A DNA stretch of 17,834 nt, taken from contig SKVC01000081.1 of assembly GCA_007129655.1 (NCBI GenBank), forward strand, positions 1-17,834. The letters run 5' to 3'. Positions 14,119-17,834 of this stretch are shown in pieces; positions within the stretch are counted from its first letter, which is position 1; every line of letters starts with the position of its first letter. This stretch comes from Thermoplasmata archaeon. GTDB lineage: Archaea > Thermoplasmatota > Thermoplasmata > Halarchaeoplasmatales > Halarchaeoplasmataceae. A program made the position numbers and the translations under genes. The notes below the pieces were generated by a model. That model had not been told where the DNA came from, made no database searches, and worked only from the letters and a program-made list of their open reading frames with translations.

Positions 14119-14698
14119 GTTGTGAAATAGTATTAGAGAGTAAATTCTTCATCTCGGGATTATTCTCGAGTTCTAAAATAAAAAGTATCAATTTCAGATA
14201 CAACAACCGCGGATAATTTATATCTTTGATCTTGTCTTCTACTTCCATAATTTGGTCATCTGCTTTTTTATTTAGAGATATGATCAATTTAGATATGTTA
14301 GATAATTCTTCTTCGGATGATTCACATACAAAACCCATTTCATCAAGCACATCCAATAACCATTGAGCATTTTCGAGTTCAAGTTGGAAGGGTATGTCCA
14401 TTACATCTTCCCCTTGATATTCAGATGCTGGAGAGAAGAGAAAAATTCCAGCGGTACGTCCATACTTTTTTTCGGGTATGTGATGCGTCTTTTTTTCACC
14501 GGTTACTTCAACGAACTCGGCTTCTTCTAGTTTTTTTAAATGCCGGTATATCGTAGATTGGTCCTTGTTAAGAGCTTCAGAAAGCTGTGAAATCGTCATG
14601 TCATCCACCATAAGTAAAGCTGCTATTTTACTGCGCGTATCCTCGACAGCCATCTTAATAGCATCTATATCCCGGATAATCTTAACTTCTTTCTTCAT
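14108..14698 (-). CDS. Winged-helix (ArsR-like) transcriptional regulator, paralog 1
   Basis: A 196-residue cytoplasmic regulator. Residues about 15-70 form a winged helix: TRSKIAALLM, then the helix-turn-helix ISQLSEALNKDQSTIYRHLKKLEEAEFVEV (36-65, quoted as ISQLSEALNKDQSTI and YRHLKKLEEAEFVEV). It is followed by PEKKYGRTAGIF (75-86) and a long helical C-terminal domain that probably mediates dimerisation or sensing. It aligns without gaps to the next gene product over the first 85 residues or so, sharing the VIRD/IIRD start, the IYRH/IFRH recognition helix and YGRTA. I know of no characterised member. The start has no SD; a TTTATTTA box about 30 bases upstream suggests a leaderless mRNA. 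It probably regulates itself or nearby genes (inference from two neighbouring palindromes). Confidence 0.85.
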   Translation of the reverse strand: MKKEVKIIRDIDAIKMAVEDTRSKIAALLMVDDMTISQLSEALNKDQSTIYRHLKKLEEAEFVEVTGEKKTHHIPEKKYGRTAGIFLFSPASEYQGEDVMDIPFQLELENAQWLLDVLDEMGFVCESSEEELSNISKLIISLNKKADDQIMEVEDKIKDINYPRLLYLKLILFILELENNPEMKNLLSNTISQLKG

Positions 14699-14704
14699 CT
14701 ACAA

Positions 14705-14726
14705 TTAGATATTAATTTTAATCTAA
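14705..14726 (-). promoter_or_regulatory. Imperfect inverted repeat in the promoter of HTH paralog 1
   Basis: TTAGAT and ATCTAA are perfect 6-base arms around a 10-base AT-rich centre, 6 bases before the regulator's ATG and next to its probable TATA box (TTTATTTA, about 14724-14732). The position fits an operator, but AT-rich DNA gives such arms by chance. Confidence 0.3.
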
Positions 14727-14755
14727 ATAAACTTTTGTGTGGCCATGCAAGTGTT

Positions 14756-15352
14756 CTAACCGCATTGACATTCGATCTTCGAACGAATACATTCTATGTG
14801 TCGCTCTAGTTCTTCGTCGATCTCCATTTCAAGTAGCAGTAACATGTACTTGACTCGGATCAGATCAAAGAATTTGATCTCCTCATCTTCGATTCCAGCA
14901 TCATTTAACTTTTCTTTCACTAAACGTGCCTGGGTTTCGAAAAGATTGTATATGTCTGTTTCAAGGCTATTACCACCGTTGTTCTTGTATCCCATCTTTT
15001 CGAGCGTATCAATCAAATTTTTAGCATGTTTCTTATTCCAGATCAAACTTTTACCGCATAAAGATTCGTCTCCTCTACAATGTAGCATTGGTATGAACAT
15101 ATTCGCCGTTCTCCCATATATTGTCTCGGGAGTACGTTTTCGCCTGGATTCACCGACCATGGTAACAAATCCGTTCTTCTCTAGCTTTTTGATATGCCTA
15201 AAAATAGTGGTATAATTTTTGTCCATTTCTCCAGCAATTTCATTAACAGACATGTCATTTTCCTTCAACAAATGCATTATTTTGCATCTATTTTTTTCCA
15301 TGCATACTTTGAACTTTTCAGGGTCCCTGATAACTGCTATTTCTTGTTTCAT
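14756..15352 (-). CDS. Winged-helix (ArsR-like) transcriptional regulator, paralog 2
   Basis: A 198-residue regulator paralogous to the next downstream gene. The winged helix lies at about 15-70 (NRCKIMHLL, then MSVNEIAGEMDKNYTTIFRH and IKKLEKNGFV), followed by PETIYGRTANMF (75-86) and a helical C-terminal domain. Unlike its partner it is rich in cysteines: C17, C23, C92, C99, C188, C195 and C197. The last two, near the end (ECQCG), and the pair in LHCRGDESLCG could hold a metal or form a redox switch (inference). It starts 110 bases from the end of xseB, behind its own TATA box (CTTTTATAG, 15393-15401) and a 20-bp palindrome. It ends 57 bases before paralog 1, so the two may be co-transcribed. 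The effector is unknown. Confidence 0.85.
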   Translation of the reverse strand: MKQEIAVIRDPEKFKVCMEKNRCKIMHLLKENDMSVNEIAGEMDKNYTTIFRHIKKLEKNGFVTMVGESRRKRTPETIYGRTANMFIPMLHCRGDESLCGKSLIWNKKHAKNLIDTLEKMGYKNNGGNSLETDIYNLFETQARLVKEKLNDAGIEDEEIKFFDLIRVKYMLLLLEMEIDEELERHIECIRSKIECQCG

Positions 15353-15392
15353 TAAATCCCTAGCCCTTAGATTATCCCACCCATATCAATAG

Positions 15393-15401
15393 CTATAAAA
15401 G
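15393..15401 (-). promoter_or_regulatory. TATA box of HTH paralog 2
   Basis: Minus-strand CTTTTATAG is preceded by AAAAAATA. Its centre is 45 bases before the ATG, so transcription should begin near 15371 with a leader of about 19 bases. The palindrome at 15415-15434 begins 14 bases upstream of the box. Confidence 0.5.
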
Positions 15402-15414
15402 TATTTTTTGGAAC

Positions 15415-15434
15415 GTTTGCATATATGTGCAAAC
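15415..15434. promoter_or_regulatory. 20-bp near-perfect palindrome, candidate operator
   Basis: GTTTGCATATATGTGCAAAC reads the same on both strands except for one mismatched pair (position 8 against 13). It lies just upstream of the TATA box of the HTH paralog 2 gene and about 30 bases beyond the xseB stop. Its size and symmetry suit a dimeric winged-helix protein. It has no T-run that would make it a terminator of xseB. Binding by the neighbouring regulators is inferred, not shown. Confidence 0.5.
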
Positions 15435-15462
15435 ATGAAAATGGTGAAATTAGCTTTAAATC

Positions 15463-15687
15463 CTATAAATCTTCGATACTTTCCGAATCCCCGTCGATGA
15501 TTATTTTCTTGATATCTCCCTCGGCCTCGTCGAGTTTTTTCCCACAGTATTCCACAAGTTTCATACCTTGCTCATATAGACAAACAGCCTCTTCGAGCGG
15601 TACCTTATTTTTTTCCAGCCTATCGTTTATTTCCTCTAATTTTTTCATTGCGTTTTCAAAATCCATATTTTCTATTTTTTCTTCCAT
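15463..15687 (-). CDS. xseB: Exodeoxyribonuclease VII small subunit
   Basis: A 74-residue, mostly helical protein matching XseB: FENAMKKLEEINDRLEKNKVPLEEAV (9-34, quoted as FENAMKKLEEINDRL and EKNKVPLEEAV), then LYEQGMKLVEYCGKKLDEAE. The L-E-E/LEEAV..YEQGM..V..C...L..AE pattern is diagnostic. Several copies bind the coiled coil of XseA to form active exonuclease VII, which digests single-stranded DNA from both ends into short oligonucleotides. The ATG lies inside the end of xseA (16-base overlap) with GAGGTGA upstream, so translation is coupled and the two subunits are made together. The length is normal. Confidence 0.92.
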   Translation of the reverse strand: MEEKIENMDFENAMKKLEEINDRLEKNKVPLEEAVCLYEQGMKLVEYCGKKLDEAEGDIKKIIIDGDSESIEDL

Positions 15688-16913
15688 TTTTTCACCTCTT
15701 TTACAAGTGACTCTATGTCCCCGTCCGTCATCTTTATGTTAAGTAGATCTCCTTCGGAAACTTCTGTTACGCTTGAAACCAGATCGCCGGATGAGTCCAA
15801 CACCACAGAATAACCTCTTTTCATCACATCTTCCGGACCAAGTGCTCGCAATCTTTCCTGTTGATTTTTAAGATGTAGTCTGTAATCCTTTAAAAGGATC
15901 CTGATGTTCCTATCCAATTCTCGAATACTTTCGTCCAAATTTTGCGCAAAATCTTCAAGCAACATTTCCGGTCTTCTGAAAATTGGACTAATTTTAACTC
16001 TCTCTAATCTTGTTCTATATTCCAAAACCAGATTTTCCAGTGCTCGTGCACATCTTCTAGCCTCGTCGCTTAATCTCTTCAACAATTTATGTTTAGAAGG
16101 AACCGCCCTTTCGGCAGCCGCAGAAGGTGTAGGCATTCGAAGATCCGCAACAAAATCCGAAATCAAAAAATCCGTTTCGTGTCCCACCGCAGATATTATC
16201 GGTTTCTCGGCATCGAAAATAGCTCTAGCGACCACTTCTTCGTTGAAGCACCATAGATCTTCTATAGAACCTCCACCGCGACTTATTATTATCAAATCAA
16301 CATCCTTGGTATCGATTATCCTAATACCTTTTGCTATCTTTTCTGCAGCACCTTTACCTTGAACAGGAGTCGGCATGATAAGTACATCCATATTAGGAAA
16401 ACGTCTTTTGATAACCGATAATATATCTCTGAGAGCGGCACCATCTTCTGACGTGACAACTCCCACTCTACGTGGAAGTATAGGTATGGGTTTTTTGTAC
16501 TGTTCATCGAAAAGACCTTCTTCATGAAGTCTCTTTTTGAGTTTTTCGAAGGCCAAATAAAGTGTTCCAAGTCCACCGGCTAACATCTCAGTAACTATTA
16601 TCTGATATTCTCCTCTTGCAGTATATATGGATATGTTACCTTTACATAAGACATCCATACCCTCTTCGGGTGTAAAATCGAGAGTACTGTTCGCATTCTC
16701 GAACATCGCACATCTTAATTGACTTTTATCATCCTTAAGCTGGAAGTACATATGTCTTCCTTGATGATGGGTAAAATTGGATATCTCACCCCTTAACCAT
16801 ATGCCCTGTAGATTATCATCTCTTGTGAGGAGTGCTTTTACGTATAGATTCAGGTCCGTAACGGAGTATACCTTCTGCTCTTTTGATTCCGGTTCCATCC
16901 TCTCGTATATCAT
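15672..16913 (-). CDS. xseA: Exodeoxyribonuclease VII large subunit
   Basis: A 413-residue XseA, the usual length. An N-terminal OB-fold (about 13-112) carries KVYSVTDLNLYVK and IWLRGEISNF. The catalytic domain (about 140-272) carries LPRRVGVVTSEDGAALRDI, SRGGGSIEDLWCFNEE (211-226) and VGHETDFLISDFVADLRMPTPSAAAE (243-268, quoted as VGHETDFLISDF and VADLRMPTPSAAAE), with the key Asp, Arg and His residues of the family in place. A long coiled coil (about 275-355) binds XseB, and a C-terminal beta region includes RGYSVVLD. The start at 16913 is chosen for GGGAG 7 bases upstream; the frame continues 29 codons further but that extension is unlike the family. Exonuclease VII is chiefly bacterial and only patchy in archaea, so ancient transfer is likely (family knowledge). 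Confidence 0.93.
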   Translation of the reverse strand: MIYERMEPESKEQKVYSVTDLNLYVKALLTRDDNLQGIWLRGEISNFTHHQGRHMYFQLKDDKSQLRCAMFENANSTLDFTPEEGMDVLCKGNISIYTARGEYQIIVTEMLAGGLGTLYLAFEKLKKRLHEEGLFDEQYKKPIPILPRRVGVVTSEDGAALRDILSVIKRRFPNMDVLIMPTPVQGKGAAEKIAKGIRIIDTKDVDLIIISRGGGSIEDLWCFNEEVVARAIFDAEKPIISAVGHETDFLISDFVADLRMPTPSAAAERAVPSKHKLLKRLSDEARRCARALENLVLEYRTRLERVKISPIFRRPEMLLEDFAQNLDESIRELDRNIRILLKDYRLHLKNQQERLRALGPEDVMKRGYSVVLDSSGDLVSSVTEVSEGDLLNIKMTDGDIESLVKEVKKWKKK

Positions 16914-16923
16914 AATAGAACTC

Positions 16924-16946
16924 CCGTATATATAGTTATTATACGG
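16924..16946. repeat. Inverted repeat between xseA and the adenylate kinase gene
   Basis: Perfect 7-base arms CCGTATA (16924-16930) and TATACGG (16940-16946) around a 9-base AT-rich centre, 11 bases from the xseA start. Each arm resembles part of a TATA box, so the symmetry may be a divergent core promoter or an operator over it. Confidence 0.4.
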
Positions 16947-16971
16947 AGAGAAGGGTGAAAGTACAGGCAAC

Positions 16972-16980
16972 TTACAAATA
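16972..16980 (+). promoter_or_regulatory. Putative TATA-like box, leaderless adenylate kinase gene
   Basis: Plus-strand TTACAAATA is centred about 28 bases before the ATG at 17004. No SD precedes that ATG (CCAATCG), so a leaderless transcript is likely. The box is a weak match to the consensus. Confidence 0.35.
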
Positions 16981-17003
16981 CATAACCTACATATTTCCAA
17001 TCG

Positions 17004-17522
17004 ATGACTGCAGCCTTGACCGGGACTCCCGGAGTGGGAAAAACCTCTGTTTCTGAGATTCTAAGAAACAAGGGGTATAAAGTCCTCGACTTGAACAGAT
17101 TCATAATGAAAAAGCATCTTCGAGGAAAAAAGGATATCAAGAGAGATACTTATGAAGTGAATATCTCAGAACTGAATAAAGCAATTGAGAGTAAATCACA
17201 AGAATACGACATCATAGAAGGTCATCTATCACATCATCTCGGTCTATCTCCCATAATCATATTACGATGTTCTCCCGACGAATTAAGAAGACGTGTAGAA
17301 ACTAAAGATTGGCACCAGGCAAAGATCGAAGAGAACATACTTGCAGAGATACTGGATGTAATTTTACAGGAATCATTGGAATATGATGAAAAATCAGTTT
17401 TTGAAATAGACACCACAAATAAAACAACTTCTGAAGTTGGAGATTCAGTTCATAATATATTAGAGGGAAAAACCTCTCTATATTCTTACGGTCGAATCGA
17501 TTGGTCTGAATATTTGGACTAG
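17004..17522 (+). CDS. Fap7/AK6-type adenylate kinase (SSU ribosome maturation ATPase)
   Basis: A 172-residue P-loop protein of the AK6/Fap7 family (archaeal 'adenylate kinase family protein'). Visible features are Walker A GTPGVGKTS at 7-15, KVLDLNRFI at 26-34, EGHLSHHL (72-79), LRCSPDELRRRVETKDW (87-103), IEENILAEILDVILQESL (108-125) and a terminal IDWSEYL, all typical of the family. Known role: with uS11, Fap7 acts as an ATPase in late small-subunit maturation; it also has adenylate kinase activity. No zinc lid is present, in contrast to ordinary adenylate kinase. It diverges from xseA across a 90-base region and precedes the CDP-alcohol transferase gene by 37 bases. Confidence 0.92.
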   Translation: MTAALTGTPGVGKTSVSEILRNKGYKVLDLNRFIMKKHLRGKKDIKRDTYEVNISELNKAIESKSQEYDIIEGHLSHHLGLSPIIILRCSPDELRRRVETKDWHQAKIEENILAEILDVILQESLEYDEKSVFEIDTTNKTTSEVGDSVHNILEGKTSLYSYGRIDWSEYLD

Positions 17523-17528
17523 GATAAC

Positions 17529-17537
17529 GTTTATACA
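17529..17537 (+). promoter_or_regulatory. TATA box of the CDP-alcohol transferase gene
   Basis: Plus-strand GTTTATACA is centred 26-27 bases before the ATG at 17560, the exact spacing for a leaderless transcript. The gene can therefore be read independently of the kinase gene, which ends 7 bases before the box. Confidence 0.5.
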
Positions 17538-17559
17538 TAAGCAAAGAAATAACAGAGAG

Positions 17560-17834
17560 ATGGTACTAGACGGTTACAGAGAGCAGGGAGATAGTATATT
17601 ACTCCCAATGGCTAAATTGATGAAAGGAATCAATCCGAATGTTCTTTCCTGGCTCGCATTGCTGTTCGCTTTAATGGCAGGTTATTTTTTCTATATTGCC
17701 TCTCCTTACTTTGTGCTTCTTGGCGGAGTAGCCGTTTTATTAAATTCTTTTTTCGATGCCATGGATGGAAGAGTGGCAAAGCTTACCGGTAAAACCTCTT
17801 TGAGGGGTGATTTTCTAGATCACACATTCGACCG
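17560..17834 (+). CDS. CDP-alcohol phosphatidyltransferase family protein (partial, 3' end off window)
   Basis: The first 91 codons encode an integral membrane enzyme. After a short cytosolic N-terminus (LDGYREQGDSILLPMAKLM) come two hydrophobic helices (about 29-45 and 48-65). The CDP-alcohol motif follows: D..DG..A (in DAMDGRVAKL), then after the 8-residue spacer G...D...D in GDFLDHTFD. All four acidic residues are present, and the usual Arg after the Ala is Lys here. Such enzymes join CDP-archaeol to a polar head group; in archaea beside a Fap7-type kinase this is often archaetidylinositol phosphate synthase, but the head group cannot be told from the visible part. It is probably leaderless, with its own TATA box at 17529-17537. 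Confidence 0.9.
   Translation, partial: MVLDGYREQGDSILLPMAKLMKGINPNVLSWLALLFALMAGYFFYIASPYFVLLGGVAVLLNSFFDAMDGRVAKLTGKTSLRGDFLDHTFD

Noticed and set aside
16914..17000. 29-codon extension of xseA with a Cys-rich start
   Set aside because: The GGGAG motif and family alignment support the ATG at 16913; the extension crosses the divergent promoter region.
1..17834. tRNA, rRNA, CRISPR arrays, insertion sequences or attachment sites
   Set aside because: Gene density is high, non-coding gaps are all shorter than about 165 bases, and none shows cloverleaf, spacer-repeat or transposase features by eye.

Overview
The window is archaeal chromosome of low to moderate GC. The evidence is a proteasome-alpha / SBDS / exosome (Rrp4, Rrp41, Rrp42) / L37Ae / RpoP / Pcc1 / prefoldin-beta / DHH gene string, TATA-box promoters, and several genes that look leaderless. 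The lineage cannot be fixed from sequence alone. A Thermoplasmatota-like euryarchaeon is my best guess, from the style of the NosD-type surface protein, the ferredoxin:disulfide reductase with a rubredoxin tail, and the presence of exonuclease VII. Most of the window is housekeeping. No mobile element, CRISPR array, tRNA or rRNA gene was seen.

Layout. 1-5711 (minus strand): the archaeal 'exosome superoperon', read right to left as psmA, SBDS/Sdo1, rrp4, rrp41, rrp42, rpl37ae, rpoP, pcc1, pfdB and a DHH/DHHA1 phosphoesterase that runs off the left edge. Spacings are short, and Shine-Dalgarno (SD) motifs often lie over the preceding stop codon. A TATA-like box just after rrp42 may give the L37Ae-to-DHH part its own promoter. 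5712-5875 is a divergent promoter region, followed on the plus strand by a PLP-dependent alpha-oxoamine synthase (KBL-like) whose codon use is visibly richer in G and C than its neighbours.

7081-10855 (minus): a small PH/GRAM-like protein; a thiol-redox cluster of a glutaredoxin-like protein, an FTR-type ferredoxin:disulfide reductase with a rubredoxin domain, and a SAM methyltransferase (ATGA overlap between the first two, a TTG start just after the stop for the third); a type I glutamine synthetase; and a four-helix membrane protein.

10985-14118 (plus): an 889-residue modular surface protein (beta-helix, Ca-loop, FN3, Ig-like domains, carboxypeptidase-regulatory-like domain, C-terminal anchor) and a bPH2-type membrane protein. 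14108-15352 (minus): two tandem, clearly paralogous winged-helix regulators. A near-perfect 20-bp palindrome lies upstream of the second. 15463-16913 (minus): exonuclease VII small and large subunits. 17004-end (plus): Fap7/AK6-type adenylate kinase and the start of a CDP-alcohol phosphatidyltransferase, cut by the right edge.

Functional sense: the left half joins RNA degradation, protein degradation, ribosome maturation, transcription and tRNA modification (Pcc1). Fap7 at the right end adds small-subunit maturation. The middle holds nitrogen assimilation (GS) and ferredoxin-driven disulfide reduction, as expected for an anaerobe. The right half holds cell-surface, regulatory, DNA-processing and lipid genes. 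The least explained items are the paired regulators with their palindromes, the redox-methyltransferase coupling, and the surface-protein/PH-protein neighbourhood.
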